From assembly GCA_002690705.1 (NCBI GenBank), contig NZFO01000021.1, positions 5,594 through 69,593 on the forward strand: DNA of 64,000 nucleotides, read 5' to 3'. The position numbers were made by a program, and so were the translations under genes. Below are positions 9,240 to 18,816 of the stretch, in pieces (position 1 is the first letter of the stretch; each line of letters starts with the position of its first letter). This stretch comes from Magnetovibrio sp. GTDB taxonomy: Bacteria > Pseudomonadota > Alphaproteobacteria > Rhodospirillales > Casp-alpha2. The notes beneath the pieces were generated by a model, which saw only the letters and a list, made by a program, of their open reading frames with translations, did not search any database and was not told the origin of the DNA.

Positions 9240-9686
9240 TGTAGTTTCTCCTTAAATAACTTTCATAATTTTGGGTTGGGTTAACCCGATTGTAGTATTG
9301 AAAACTGATGCCTTTGGTACCAACCATCCGGGTGACAGGCCTTTATTCCCAATGACTACATAGTATAAATTCATGTGGAAGTGTGAAGCCCTTTAAACAC
9401 TTTTAGTTTTTTTTCGCAGGAGTGTGTGTGTTTTTTGCAACACTAGTGAGTTTTGGGACAAATTCCCAAGGCCAGCGGCAATCCCACCGTAGAAATTACC
9501 TTATGGTATGACCCATTACCTTAATCTTAGAAAAATTAGAAAAAGGTGATACCATATGGGGCACAATCACCTTCATGTTCTAACGTACCCAAAAAGGTTA
9601 ATAAATAAGCTCAATTGCAGATGTTTAGCGTACAGTAAACAGGAAGATAAGCAATCCACATCAAATACGACAAGGAGCCGACAAAA
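9240..9686. promoter_or_regulatory. Divergent regulatory region between porin and gor
   Basis: About 450 AT-rich bases between the porin (minus) and glutathione reductase (plus). It contains an 8-bp inverted repeat, AAGGTGAT at 9543-9550 with ATCACCTT at 9566-9573, spaced 15 bases, and two near-direct copies of ATTACCTTA (9496 and 9514). These could be regulator sites for either gene. Which protein would bind is unknown. Confidence 0.4.
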
Positions 9687-11048
9687 ATGGCAGAAAAACA
9701 TTACGATTTAATCGTCATCGGCGCTGGCTCAGGTGGCGTCCGTGCATCTAGATTTGCGGCTGCGCGCCATTGCAAAAAAGTTGCCGTGATCGAGAGTAAC
9801 CGTGTTGGTGGGACTTGCGTAATGCGCGGCTGCGTGCCAAAAAAATTACTCGTCTACGGCGCTCATTATGCAGAGGCATTCGAGGACGCGCTTGGCTACG
9901 GCTGGGGAATTAGCGGGCTCAGTTTTAATTGGTCGACATTGATCGGCGCCAAAGAGAAAGAGCTTAACAGACTGGAGGAAATTTATCACAACATCCTGCG
10001 GGATTCGGGCGTCGATGAGATTTCTGGCAAGGGCTTAATTATCGATAAACATACCGTTGAGGTGGGAGGTGAAAAATTGACAACGGAGAACATCCTGGTT
10101 GCAACAGGGGGTTGGCCGTTTCTTCCGGATATTCCCGGTATTGAGAATGTTATTACATCCAACGAAGCGTTGGATCTGACAGAGTTGCCGCGCCGAATGG
10201 TTATTGTTGGGGGCGGATATATCGCGATCGAGTTTGCCGGCGTTTTCCAACACCTCGGGGTAGAGGTCGAAATGATTGTTCGCAGTGATACTATCCTGCG
10301 AGGGTTTGATGTCTCCATTCGCACAATGCTGCATGATGAATTGATAAAAAAAGGTATCCGAATACGTCTTGATAGTTCCGTCACCTCAATAAAACAGGGC
10401 TCAGATGGCTTTTCTTTGCAATTGGATCCGACAGAGTCATTAGAAACGGACATTGTCATGTACGCGACCGGCCGTCGTGCCAATACTCGGGGCTTAGGAC
10501 TCGAAGAAGCTGGCGTTATATTAAAAGGAAATGGTGCCATTGAGGTCAACGCCTTCTCCCAAACAGCTATCGAAAATATTTATGCTATTGGGGATGCAAC
10601 GGACCGCATCAATTTAACGCCTGTGGCCCTTGCCGAGGGAATGGCTGTTGTTGAGACCATTTACGGTGACAAGCCCACTGCAGTCGACTACGCCAATATT
10701 CCCTCTGCCGTATTCAGTCATCCACCGGTTGGAACCATTGGTCTTTCAGAGCATGAGGCCCGAGAAAAGTATGATGTCGACATTTATATCTCTAAATTCA
10801 AGCCCCTGATCCATACCCTATCCGGACGGGACGAGCGCGCGATGATGAAGTTAATCGTAGATAAAAAAACAGACCGTGTATTAGGACTACACATGGTTGG
10901 CATGGATGCTCCGGAGATCGTACAAGGATTTGCGGTAGCTCTAAAGTGCGGGGCAACAAAGGCACATTTCGATTCCACCATCGGTGTTCATCCATCAGCT
11001 GCAGAGGAATTTGTTACGATGCGCCAGAAAGAAGTATCAGATAGATGA
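9687..11048 (+). CDS. gor: Glutathione-disulfide reductase
   Basis: 453 residues, the normal length. It is an FAD/NADPH disulfide oxidoreductase reducing GSSG to GSH. Visible marks in order: the FAD dinucleotide fold VIGAGSGGVRASR (residues 10-22), the redox-active disulfide in GGTCVMRGCVPKK (about residues 42-54), the second nucleotide fold GGGYIAIEFAG (about 174-184) followed by arginines suited to NADPH, an FAD-contacting YAIGDATDR, and the C-terminal HPSAAEEFVTMR that supplies the active-site His-Glu of the partner subunit. The CxxxGC spacing and RGCVPKK favour glutathione reductase over lipoamide dehydrogenase or mercuric reductase. AAGGAG precedes the ATG. It is a single-gene unit divergent from the porin. 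Confidence 0.95.
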   Translation: MAEKHYDLIVIGAGSGGVRASRFAAARHCKKVAVIESNRVGGTCVMRGCVPKKLLVYGAHYAEAFEDALGYGWGISGLSFNWSTLIGAKEKELNRLEEIYHNILRDSGVDEISGKGLIIDKHTVEVGGEKLTTENILVATGGWPFLPDIPGIENVITSNEALDLTELPRRMVIVGGGYIAIEFAGVFQHLGVEVEMIVRSDTILRGFDVSIRTMLHDELIKKGIRIRLDSSVTSIKQGSDGFSLQLDPTESLETDIVMYATGRRANTRGLGLEEAGVILKGNGAIEVNAFSQTAIENIYAIGDATDRINLTPVALAEGMAVVETIYGDKPTAVDYANIPSAVFSHPPVGTIGLSEHEAREKYDVDIYISKFKPLIHTLSGRDERAMMKLIVDKKTDRVLGLHMVGMDAPEIVQGFAVALKCGATKAHFDSTIGVHPSAAEEFVTMRQKEVSDR

Positions 11049-11641
11049 GTAAAAATTAATACTCAAGCTGATTACGTGCAAAGAGTTTCGGTTGAAAAAT
11101 AGGATGATTTTGAAATCTCATTCTTCGGGGTAATGTTGCAGCTCTTTTGAACGCAGTATCAAAAATTTGATTCCAAAAGTAGGAAGAATTAGTTCTTCCA
11201 CAGAGCAATAAGCAATTTTTAAAAAATAAGATCTATCGAGTTTTGCCGTTGTAGCAGTAACTACCTGAGCAAAAGCTCGGAAGGTTTCAACTAATAAAAC
11301 AACAATTAATACTAAGATTGGGATTTGGGATACTATCCGAATCGGCTTATTGCACAAATCTTTATCGTTTGCATTAATGAGGGGTTTTGTCGATTAAGTT
11401 TTAATTTTATCTAAAAGAGACGCGAGATATTGAGGTTTGTTCATTTGTTCAAGTGGATAGTTTGATCATTGGCTATAATTTTATCACAGTAAATTAAGTT
11501 CTCTAGATATGCCTTGTTTTGTTATTTGCAGTTTTTCTGGTGTTCAGGGCTATTCAAGCGTATATGCTGGCTGGATGATTCCTAAATAGTTGATACCCAA
11601 CCTAAGTTTTAATGATTAAATCTGAGAGAATGAGGCCGGTC
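11049..11641. other. AT-rich intergenic region
   Basis: About 590 bases between gor and the DAHP synthase. A 79-codon minus-strand ORF (11118-11357) starts at TTG, lacks a ribosome site and has no recognisable family, so it is not called. The segment presumably carries the promoter of the DAHP synthase; no clear element was found. Confidence 0.5.
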
Positions 11642-13024
11642 ATGGCTGAAAAATGGACGCCGAATAGCTGGCGCACAAAACCGATTTTACAGGTGCCACA
11701 ATACCCAGACTTCAACAAAGTGAAGGTAATTGAGAACGAACTTGCTAATTCACCACCTCTAGTTTTTGCCGGCGAAGCGCGAAGCCTGCTGCGCGATCTT
11801 GGCCGCGTAGCGGATGGACAAGCTTTTATGCTGCTCGGAGGGGATTGTGCGGAGAGCTTTGCTGAATTTAGCGCCGATAATATCCGCGATACCTTCAGGG
11901 TTCTATTACAAATGGCTGTTGTTCTCACATATGGGGCCGGACTCCCAGTGGTGAAAGTTGGTCGTCTCGCCGGTCAGTTTGCCAAACCGCGCTCCGCACC
12001 TACAGAGATTAACGCAGGCGTCGAGTTGCCCTCCTACCGGGGAGATATGGTTAACGGTATTCAATTTACCGAAGAGGCACGAATTCCAGATCCAAGGCGC
12101 TTAACACGGGTATATAATCAGTCTGCAGCAACGCTCAATCTTTTGCGCGCTTTTGCCCAAGGTGGCTATGCAGACTTGCATAAAGTCCACCAGTGGAACC
12201 TTGGTTTCGTTGCCGATAGCCCTGCCGTCTCCCGTTATCAAAACCTTGCCGATAGGCTTAGTGAAACACTTGCGTTCATGGAGGCTTGCGGGATGACCTC
12301 AAAAAACTCTCCGCAAATTCGTGAGACCAGTTTTTACACCGCTCATGAGGCGTTGTTATTAAATTATGAGGAGGCCCTGACACGGATCGACTCGACATCT
12401 GATGACCTCTACGCCACCTCAGCCCATCTCTTATGGATTGGAGAGCGAACTCGACAGCTGGAAGGTGCGCACGTGGAATATATGCGGGGCATTGCAAATC
12501 CAATAGGGTGTAAGGTTGGTCCAAAAATGGAGCCACAGGAATTAATTCGACTCATTGACATCCTCAACCCAAAAAACACGTTAGGCAGACTAACATTGAT
12601 GGTGCGAATGGGCGCGGGGATCGTCGAAGAACGTCTTCCCGCCTTGGTCCGGCGAGTTAAAGAGGAAGGGCGCAATATTGTCTGGATCTCTGATCCTATG
12701 CACGGTAACACCATTAAAAGTTCGACAGGGTATAAAACACGCCCATTTGACCGTATTTTAAAAGAGGTCAAATCATTCTTTCAAGTGCATGCAGCTGAGG
12801 GCACGCACGCCGGCGGCGTGCATTTTGAGATGACCGGACAGGATGTGACTGAGTGCACGGGTGGTGCACGCTCGATTACGGATGATGATCTATCGGCACG
12901 ATACCACACCCATTGTGACCCGCGCCTAAACGCTTCACAATCTTTGGAATTAGCGTTTTTACTAGCAGAAATATTGAAAGATGACAGATCCGTCGCGGCG
13001 AAAAAAGTTGCGGCAGGAATATAA
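11642..13024 (+). CDS. aroG: Class II 3-deoxy-7-phosphoheptulonate (DAHP) synthase
   Basis: 460 residues. Catalyses the first committed step of the shikimate pathway, joining phosphoenolpyruvate and erythrose-4-phosphate. The plant/actinobacterial class II type is recognised from the N-terminal W-x-P-x-S-W-R-x-K-P-I-x-Q-V-P-Q-Y-P-D, the FAGEARSL and [13 protein letters not shown] segments (metal cysteine), [39 protein letters not shown], and the late [15 protein letters not shown]. The ATG at 11642 fits the family's usual N-terminus and has GAGG seven bases upstream; in-frame ATGs at 11612 and 11630 would only add an unconserved leader. No leader peptide or Trp/Phe attenuator is visible. Confidence 0.95.
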   Translation: MAEKWTPNSWRTKPILQVPQYPDFNKVKVIENELANSPPLVFAGEARSLLRDLGRVADGQAFMLLGGDCAESFAEFSADNIRDTFRVLLQMAVVLTYGAGLPVVKVGRLAGQFAKPRSAPTEINAGVELPSYRGDMVNGIQFTEEARIPDPRRLTRVYNQSAATLNLLRAFAQGGYADLHKVHQWNLGFVADSPAVSRYQNLADRLSETLAFMEACGMTSKNSPQIRETSFYTAHEALLLNYEEALTRIDSTSDDLYATSAHLLWIGERTRQLEGAHVEYMRGIANPIGCKVGPKMEPQELIRLIDILNPKNTLGRLTLMVRMGAGIVEERLPALVRRVKEEGRNIVWISDPMHGNTIKSSTGYKTRPFDRILKEVKSFFQVHAAEGTHAGGVHFEMTGQDVTECTGGARSITDDDLSARYHTHCDPRLNASQSLELAFLLAEILKDDRSVAAKKVAAGI

Positions 13025-13065
13025 TTGTACAGATCGATTTACCAGACTAAATAAAGGCCTGCCCG

Positions 13066-14235
13066 GTGGTAAACATAAGTAATAAACTGAATAGCAAGGT
13101 CCTCCAAGAGACAATGCTTGACCGAGAGATAGCTCAGTGGACAGACAATTACTTTTTGAAAACTAGGAAAACGGTTGAGAACTTCGGGGATTATGAAGTT
13201 ACTTATGCAGTATTTATGCGCCAACCTGTGGTATTTGCACCTAGATTCTTGGTAGAATGGCTTACAGCAGTTGCCGAAGAGCGCGGAACAACTTTCCTAA
13301 TTGAACGTAATTACGAGGAAGGTCAATGGGTTGGGGCAGGCGAACCATTGCTATACATCACAGGTGTTATGAGTCAGCTAGTGGAACTGGAAACACTATA
13401 CCTGCAACGCTTGGGACCAGCCTGCGTGGCGGCTTACAATGCGTTTAGCATGTGTGTCGAATTACCCGAGGTAGGATTTCTGGCAATGGATGCGCGCCAT
13501 TGTGCAGGGTACGTAATGGCCGACATGATGGCGTATGCAGCGGGTGTAGGCTCTAAGGCGGCAAAAAAAAAGGTCGGTGCGAGGGGGTTTATCGGCAACG
13601 CCACGAAGGCGACAGCCCATTATTTTGGGAATGCTAGCGGCATGGGAACCATGCCTCACGCGTTAATCGGATATGCCGGCTCAACGCTTAAAGCGGCTGA
13701 AATGTACGTCGAGACTTTTCCGGACGAGTCAGTCACAGTACTCGTAGATTATTTTGGTAGAGAAATTACCGATGCTCTAACTGTTTGTCGACGCTTTCCA
13801 GACATGGCATCAGACGGACTACTCTCTATTCGCTTAGATACTCACGGGGGCCGTTTTATTGAGGGGCTGGACCCGGCTGTCTCCTATGCCGTCCTTGAGC
13901 GCTACGCGCCGTTGGCCGTTCGGAGATATCGAAATGAGAGGGAACTGCGCTTGCTTACCGGAACAGGGGTGTCTGCTGCAGCTATTTTTTATATGCGTGA
14001 AGCACTCGACCGCGAGGGTTTTGACAAAGTTAAGATTGTTGCGTCTAGCGGTTTCGACGTAATGAAGTGCAAAGTTATGGCAGACGTGAATGCTCCAATT
14101 GATATCGTCGGTACTGGCTCTTACCTACCTGATACGTGGCAAGAGACTTATGCCACGGCTGACATCGTTGCCTATGATGGGAGACCCAGTGTGAAGGTAG
14201 GGCGTGAATTTCTCTTGCGCAAAAATAAAAGCTAA
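13066..14235 (+). CDS. Nicotinate phosphoribosyltransferase-like protein
   Basis: 389 residues. The family makes nicotinate mononucleotide from nicotinate and PRPP (NAD salvage). Support: an N-terminal LDREIAQWTDNYFLKT, the conserved central GARGFIGNATKATAHYFG region, RLDTHGGRF in the phosphoribosyl-binding barrel, and PIDIVGTGSYLPDTW near the C-terminus, which matches the glycine-rich phosphate loop of the NAPRTase family. It is the shorter form seen in alphaproteobacteria, so the exact substrate (nicotinate, nicotinamide or another base) is not certain. The GTG start at 13066 has AAGG nine bases upstream; an ATG at 13114 is the alternative. It follows the DAHP synthase by 41 bases and may be cotranscribed. 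Confidence 0.82.
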   Translation: MVNISNKLNSKVLQETMLDREIAQWTDNYFLKTRKTVENFGDYEVTYAVFMRQPVVFAPRFLVEWLTAVAEERGTTFLIERNYEEGQWVGAGEPLLYITGVMSQLVELETLYLQRLGPACVAAYNAFSMCVELPEVGFLAMDARHCAGYVMADMMAYAAGVGSKAAKKKVGARGFIGNATKATAHYFGNASGMGTMPHALIGYAGSTLKAAEMYVETFPDESVTVLVDYFGREITDALTVCRRFPDMASDGLLSIRLDTHGGRFIEGLDPAVSYAVLERYAPLAVRRYRNERELRLLTGTGVSAAAIFYMREALDREGFDKVKIVASSGFDVMKCKVMADVNAPIDIVGTGSYLPDTWQETYATADIVAYDGRPSVKVGREFLLRKNKS

Positions 14236-14318
14236 CTTGACCCCTCTCATCGAATTGCTCTAACCGACAGGTTGACCTAAGTTCACTATGTAATTTCTAG
14301 TAAGATTCGGAGAATACA

Positions 14319-14705
14319 ATGGATAAAATCGAATTGACCGTGCATGAATTTATGACCGTTATGGGCACGCTCGATGAAAAATTTGGTGGCCGGCAATCAG
14401 CTGCACCTGAGTCAATATACTCCGCTTGGCACGAACAGTGGCGCGCTTTAGATTCTAGGCTTGAAAAGCTAGGCCTAATGGAACGCGCTGATATGCTTTT
14501 TGATGGCAAGGTTGCTATCAACGCATTATCTGAAAAACACTTTCGGGAATTAATCAAAGTCGTTCAAGGCCGGTTGACTTTTAATCAGCAGCTGATTGAT
14601 GAAGGCGATGAAGACGGTGATGTGGAAGAGCTAGAGGTTTGGGAAAGTCGCCTAGGGGAATTGCAAGCTATGCATGATTCAGTCGGGTGGCAAAATCAAG
14701 ATTAA
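14319..14705 (+). CDS. Conserved-looking small acidic protein of unknown function
   Basis: 128 residues, soluble, mostly helical, with an acidic segment near residues 95-107 (D-E-G-D-E-D-G-D-V-E-E). No motif that I recognise. CGGAG lies seven bases before the ATG and the composition matches neighbouring genes, so it is very likely expressed. It follows the NAPRTase-like gene by 83 bases on the same strand. Function unknown. Confidence 0.7.
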   Translation: MDKIELTVHEFMTVMGTLDEKFGGRQSAAPESIYSAWHEQWRALDSRLEKLGLMERADMLFDGKVAINALSEKHFRELIKVVQGRLTFNQQLIDEGDEDGDVEELEVWESRLGELQAMHDSVGWQNQD

Positions 14706-14962
14706 TTACCGATTGAGTCGCTAAGTAATCTTAACTGTCACTGATAAGTGGAATTTGCTCCATGGGTATTTTCAAGGTTTTTCATTAACTTGGTGAAGAC
14801 AGACTAAAGGTGTAATGAGATTCTAAAAAATGGTTTTCAAACCGTCCTATTTTTGACTTTTTTCATTACCAACACGATCTAAAATTTCTCTTGCTTAAAT
14901 TAAAATTTCTAATAATCTAGATTTATAGAAATTAACTGCTGGGTTAAAAAGTTGATGACACG

Positions 14963-15259
14963 ATGAATCAGGATACGGCTGCGAAGGGTTTTGCTGCTAT
15001 GGGTTCCGAAAGTCGGCTCCGGGTCCTGAGAACTTTGGTCCGCGCTGGCGTTAAAGGGCTTACGGTTGGGGAAATACAAGCCCGCACGGGCCTTGCACCC
15101 TCGACATTGAATCACCACCTAAAGGCTTTGACCCACGCTGGGTTACTCACACAAGAGCGAGCTGGGCGCACAATATTTAATCGTGCTGCCTACGCTCAAC
15201 TTACCGAATTGGCGAGCTTTATTTTGAGCGAATGCTGTACCGAAGAAAAAATGGACTGA
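14963..15259 (+). CDS. ArsR-family transcriptional regulator
   Basis: 98 residues forming one winged helix-turn-helix: ESRLRVLRTLV (helix 1), LTVGEIQARTGLAPSTLNHHLKAL (recognition part), then a wing with R-A-G-R-T-I-F-N-R. ArsR proteins are dimeric repressors released by metal(loid)s. The usual ELCVCDL metal site in the DNA-binding helix is absent; instead a Cys-Cys pair sits at the C-terminus (SECCTEE), which could be the sensor site. It lies four bases upstream of the permease gene and should regulate it. Confidence 0.85.
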   Translation: MNQDTAAKGFAAMGSESRLRVLRTLVRAGVKGLTVGEIQARTGLAPSTLNHHLKALTHAGLLTQERAGRTIFNRAAYAQLTELASFILSECCTEEKMD

Positions 15260-15263
15260 TATA

Positions 15264-16301
15264 ATGACTGAAGCTTTAATTATTACCAACCGCTCTCTAT
15301 GGCAAACTGTATCACGCTTTCAAACGCCCTGGACTATTGTTTTAATTACACCAGCGATAGTTGCCTTAACTGATCCAGGGAATGTTCAACCAGTCGTCAC
15401 GTTTGCAGTTAAAGCCTTTGTCGGCACATCACCATACATCGCCTTTGCGGTGGTATTGATTGCATATCTAAAAGCGGCTGGCGCTGAAAATATGATTGCG
15501 GAGGCTTTCAAAGGTCAAGAAGTACGCATGATTTTCCTAGCAGCATTTTTTGGAGGTTTAGCCCCATTCTGCTCATGTGAGGTAATTCCCTTTATTGCTG
15601 GCCTTCTGGCACTGGGTGCACCGCTCTCTGCAGTGATGGCATTTTGGTTATCATCACCGCTGATTGATCCGCCGACATTATTGATTACAGCTGGAGCACT
15701 TGGGTGGCCCTTTGCCATCGGGAAGGCAATCTTTGCAGTAGCCCTCGGAGTATTTGGTGGATTTGCCATAAAATATTCTATGCAAATTGGTTTTTTGTCC
15801 GCCCCGCTTCGAGAGCGAAAGAACGGTGGGTGCAGCGATTGTCCGCCATCCTCTCTTTCTAGTACCCCAAACTGGCGCATTTGGTCAGAATTCCCCCGCC
15901 GTGCCACCTTCCAACGGGAAGCTTATGTTAATACTTGCTTCCTAATCAAATGGCTAGCCTTAGCCTTCATATTGGAGGCATTGCTTGTTACATACGTCCC
16001 GGCCGATCTAATAGCTGGACTAGTAGGTGGCGAGGGCTTTTTGCCGATTACCACTGCCGCCCTTGTTGGAATGCCAGCCTACCTCAACAGCTATGTCGCG
16101 CCGCCGCTATTAGCGGGTTTAATTGAACAAGGAATGAGTGCTGGTGCTGCGATGGCCTTCATGGTCGCCGGCGCTGTTAGTTCGATCCCTGCCATGGCAG
16201 CCGTTTGGTCACTCGTAAAACCAAAAGTATTTGTTTCCTATCTCGGGCTTGGTGTCACCGGTGCAATTTTGTCGGGCATTGTATTTGAACTATACGTCTA
16301 A
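15264..16301 (+). CDS. ArsP/YraQ-type permease (putative organoarsenical efflux)
   Basis: 345 residues with about eight to ten membrane segments in two halves separated by a hydrophilic loop near residues 185-220 containing GGCSDC. The family mark is GLAPFCSCEVIPFIAGLL (about residues 95-112); the usual form is CSCGVIP. A related second-half motif is GMPAYLNSYVAPPLL. ArsP exports trivalent methylarsenite and related organoarsenicals; other permeases of the family (former DUF318) have unknown cargo. Coupling to an ArsR gene four bases upstream supports a metal(loid) or thiol-reactive cargo. The Cys pair in the loop is a possible ligand site. Confidence 0.8.
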   Translation: MTEALIITNRSLWQTVSRFQTPWTIVLITPAIVALTDPGNVQPVVTFAVKAFVGTSPYIAFAVVLIAYLKAAGAENMIAEAFKGQEVRMIFLAAFFGGLAPFCSCEVIPFIAGLLALGAPLSAVMAFWLSSPLIDPPTLLITAGALGWPFAIGKAIFAVALGVFGGFAIKYSMQIGFLSAPLRERKNGGCSDCPPSSLSSTPNWRIWSEFPRRATFQREAYVNTCFLIKWLALAFILEALLVTYVPADLIAGLVGGEGFLPITTAALVGMPAYLNSYVAPPLLAGLIEQGMSAGAAMAFMVAGAVSSIPAMAAVWSLVKPKVFVSYLGLGVTGAILSGIVFELYV

Positions 16302-16680
16302 TTGATCGTTTAAAAATTGGTGTTTTGGGGAGACCGGGGCTCCCTAAGCTCGGATTCGTGACCCGGGTCAATTACAGACACTGACACAATTCTTCGACCC
16401 CAGCATAACAATCAGTTTGCTAAAATGATCAAATTGGCGAGAGGGCTAAATAAATCGACACAATAATTAATCTTTAAAGCACATAAGTCACCATCACGCC
16501 GTGCACAAATCATTAAAAATTGACCCAGGTCTTTGGCCATTTCTAAAACAATAGGATGAGACAGCAAAAATTTACCTCGTGTCAAAACAACACTTGTTAT
16601 TGTAGGGGAATAAAGCCCTGCTTTTTAAGCCCTCAGTTGACAGTCCTTCGACCCTAATAGCAAAGGTGATTAGCAGTTAC
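16302..16680. other. Intergenic region between convergent genes
   Basis: About 380 bases between the permease and hemF stops. It has a short GGGAG/CTCCC inverted repeat near 16330 without a following T-run, and a 10-base GACCCGGGTC palindrome just after. No gene or convincing terminator is visible. Confidence 0.5.
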
Positions 16681-17562
16681 TCATGGCCAAGCTGTGTCAG
16701 GCGGCAGAGACATTAAAATAGCATCTACATTCCCGCCAGTTTTCAAGCCAAAAATAGTTCCTCTATCGTACAATAGATTAAACTCCACATAACGTCCTCG
16801 CTTAATACGTTGAGCCTGACGCTGAGCGTCTGTCCATGGAACATCAAGTTTTACGCGAGCTAATTCTGGGTATACGCCTAAAAATGCACGGCCCACATCT
16901 TGTGTAAATGCGAAATCCTTCTCCCAATTACCTGTGTCCAAATTGTCATAAAAAATACCGCCAACACCGCGCGGCTCATGACGGTGATGTAAATAAAAAT
17001 AATCGTCACACCATTTCTTAAACTTTAGGTAATAGTCTGGATCGTGCGAGTCACAAGCATCCTTGAATGCCTTATGAAACTGTGCTGTCTCAGCATCATC
17101 AGGAAACACTGGCGTCAAATCACCACCTCCACCAAACCAACCTTGGGTAGTGACGATCATGCGGGTGTTCATGTGGGCTATGGGTAAAAGAGGTGAACGC
17201 GGATGAATAACAACTGATATTCCTGATGCCCAAAATTTTGGGTCTGATTCCGCGCCCGGTATACTCGCTCTAAATTCCTCTGAAAATTCACCATGAACAG
17301 TGGAAACGTTAACACCGGCCTTTTCAAAAACTCGACCGCGTAAGACCGACATAACGCCCCCTCCGTCGTGTCCTTGAAAACCCTTAGATGGCTCACGGTA
17401 CCATTCTTTGCGCTGAAATCGGCCGCCCCTGCTATTACTCGAAGTTTTTGACCCGGCAGCTTCGTCCTCCAGCGCTTCTAATGCAACGCAGATTTCGTCT
17501 CGCAGTTGCTCAAACCAGTCAGAAACGCGTTTTTTATTCTCATCTCTCCATCGGGTAATCAT
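16681..17562 (-). CDS. hemF: Oxygen-dependent coproporphyrinogen-III oxidase
   Basis: 293 residues, normal length. Converts coproporphyrinogen III to protoporphyrinogen IX with O2 by two decarboxylations; cytoplasmic homodimer. Seen in the protein: [41 protein letters not shown] (conserved His/Arg substrate site), [25 protein letters not shown], and a C-terminal [20 protein letters not shown]. It is translationally coupled to trmL: the TAA of trmL overlaps its ATG by one base. An aerobic haem step fits the bc1 complex genes nearby. Confidence 0.97.
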   Translation of the reverse strand: MITRWRDENKKRVSDWFEQLRDEICVALEALEDEAAGSKTSSNSRGGRFQRKEWYREPSKGFQGHDGGGVMSVLRGRVFEKAGVNVSTVHGEFSEEFRASIPGAESDPKFWASGISVVIHPRSPLLPIAHMNTRMIVTTQGWFGGGGDLTPVFPDDAETAQFHKAFKDACDSHDPDYYLKFKKWCDDYFYLHHRHEPRGVGGIFYDNLDTGNWEKDFAFTQDVGRAFLGVYPELARVKLDVPWTDAQRQAQRIKRGRYVEFNLLYDRGTIFGLKTGGNVDAILMSLPPDTAWP

Positions 17563-18071
17563 TAGTCAATCTCAGTTTTACAACGATTTTTATCCTCACG
17601 CAGCTTCGGGAAAGCATCCAGTTGCCGCAGGGCCTCACCAAGTACAATGGCGGTACTTTGCGCAAGGTTCAAGGACCGAGCTTGAGGGCTCATTGGAATT
17701 AATAGTCGAGCACCCACTGCCTCATGGACATAATCAGGCACCCCAGCCGACTCTCGACCAAATAGGACTATATCGCCACTCTGAAATTCAAAATCTGTGT
17801 AAGCGACCACTGCTTTCGTGGTAAGCAAAATACTTCGACGTTGAGAATTAGTGGCTTGAAAAGCTGACCAGTCCTCATGAATTGTAGGGGTAACACATTG
17901 CAAATAATCCATTCCTGCCCGGCGAACCCTCGCACCATCAAGAAAAAATCCAATTGGGCCAATGATTTCAGCACCAACACCTAGGCATACGCAGGTACGG
18001 AGAACCGCGGCAGTGTTCTGGGGGATATCTGGCTGGAACAAAGCCAGACGTATGGTTGGACTATTTTTCAT
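17562..18071 (-). CDS. trmL: tRNA (cytidine(34)-2'-O)-methyltransferase
   Basis: 169 residues. A SPOUT-class (SpoU) methyltransferase that 2'-O-methylates the wobble base of tRNA-Leu. Motifs: [20 protein letters not shown] at the N-terminus, [16 protein letters not shown] in the middle, and [29 protein letters not shown] forming the knotted SAM site. The ATG at 18071 gives the family's usual N-terminus; an upstream in-frame ATG at 18113 would add 14 unconserved residues. It overlaps hemF by one base and diverges from petA. Confidence 0.9.
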   Translation of the reverse strand: MKNSPTIRLALFQPDIPQNTAAVLRTCVCLGVGAEIIGPIGFFLDGARVRRAGMDYLQCVTPTIHEDWSAFQATNSQRRSILLTTKAVVAYTDFEFQSGDIVLFGRESAGVPDYVHEAVGARLLIPMSPQARSLNLAQSTAIVLGEALRQLDAFPKLREDKNRCKTEID

Positions 18072-18147
18072 AAGAGTGACCTGAGTGTGTTCACGAAAGC
18101 AATATTCAAGCAAGATTTATCAACGGACTAAAAAAGCGTCAAAACCC

Positions 18148-18175
18148 TTGAAAGACTGTCCCGATCCTTTATATG
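18148..18175 (+). promoter_or_regulatory. Possible sigma-70 promoter of petABC
   Basis: TTGAAA at 18148-18153 and TATATG at 18170-18175 with a 16-base spacer, about 75 bases before petA and directed towards it. This is a by-eye match only. Confidence 0.35.
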
Positions 18176-18250
18176 TGACCCGTATGTTAAACGCTCAAAA
18201 TCAGAGCGGTTGTCTTTCCTGACCGGGATCGAAAGAAAGGGCCCTCCCTC

Positions 18251-18805
18251 ATGAGTGATACCGCCAAACCATTAGGCGACGCCGAGATAGACGACAAGTC
18301 TAAAAGAGATTTTCTTTTTACCACGACAGGCACGGTCGCTGCCGTCGGTGCCGCTGCCGCCGCTTGGCCGTTTATCCACCAAATGAACCCCGCTGCAGAC
18401 ACACTTGCGCTTTCATCCACCGAAGTCGACTTAGGGCCCATCGAAGAAGGTCAAAGCATAACGGTTGTTTGGCGCGGCAAACCGGTGTTCATCCGGCACC
18501 GTACATCTACTGAAATCAAGAGCGCGCGCGAAGACGATAAGAAGGTTCTTCCCGACAACGAAACTGATGCGGAGCGCGTGAAAAACCCGCAATGGCTTAT
18601 CATGGTGGGCGTGTGTACTCACTTAGGTTGTATCCCCCTAGGGAACAAGGGAGGTGAGAATAAAGGAGAATATGGTGGCTGGTTCTGCCCTTGTCATGGA
18701 TCACACTACGACACGTCTGGCCGCATACGTAGAGGACCGGCGCCAACTAATCTCGCAATACCAGAATACACCTTCGTTAGCGACACTCGCGTAAAGATCG
18801 GTTAA
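18251..18805 (+). CDS. petA: Ubiquinol-cytochrome c reductase, Rieske iron-sulfur subunit
   Basis: 184 residues. Carries electrons from ubiquinol to cytochrome c1 in the bc1 complex. A short cytosolic N-terminus is followed by S-K-R-D-F-L-F, a variant Tat motif with Lys in place of the first Arg, and a single membrane anchor rich in alanine. The two Rieske cluster loops are complete: CTHLGCIPL (about residues 119-127) and CPCHGSHYD (about 145-153), each giving one Cys and one His to the 2Fe-2S centre. First gene of the pet operon; petB starts 11 bases downstream. Confidence 0.97.
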   Translation: MSDTAKPLGDAEIDDKSKRDFLFTTTGTVAAVGAAAAAWPFIHQMNPAADTLALSSTEVDLGPIEEGQSITVVWRGKPVFIRHRTSTEIKSAREDDKKVLPDNETDAERVKNPQWLIMVGVCTHLGCIPLGNKGGENKGEYGGWFCPCHGSHYDTSGRIRRGPAPTNLAIPEYTFVSDTRVKIG

Positions 18806-18816
18806 AGGGGTAAAAC

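Noticed and set aside
11118-11357. 79-codon hydrophobic minus-strand ORF after gor
   Set aside because: TTG start, no ribosome site, AT-rich spacer where such ORFs arise by chance.
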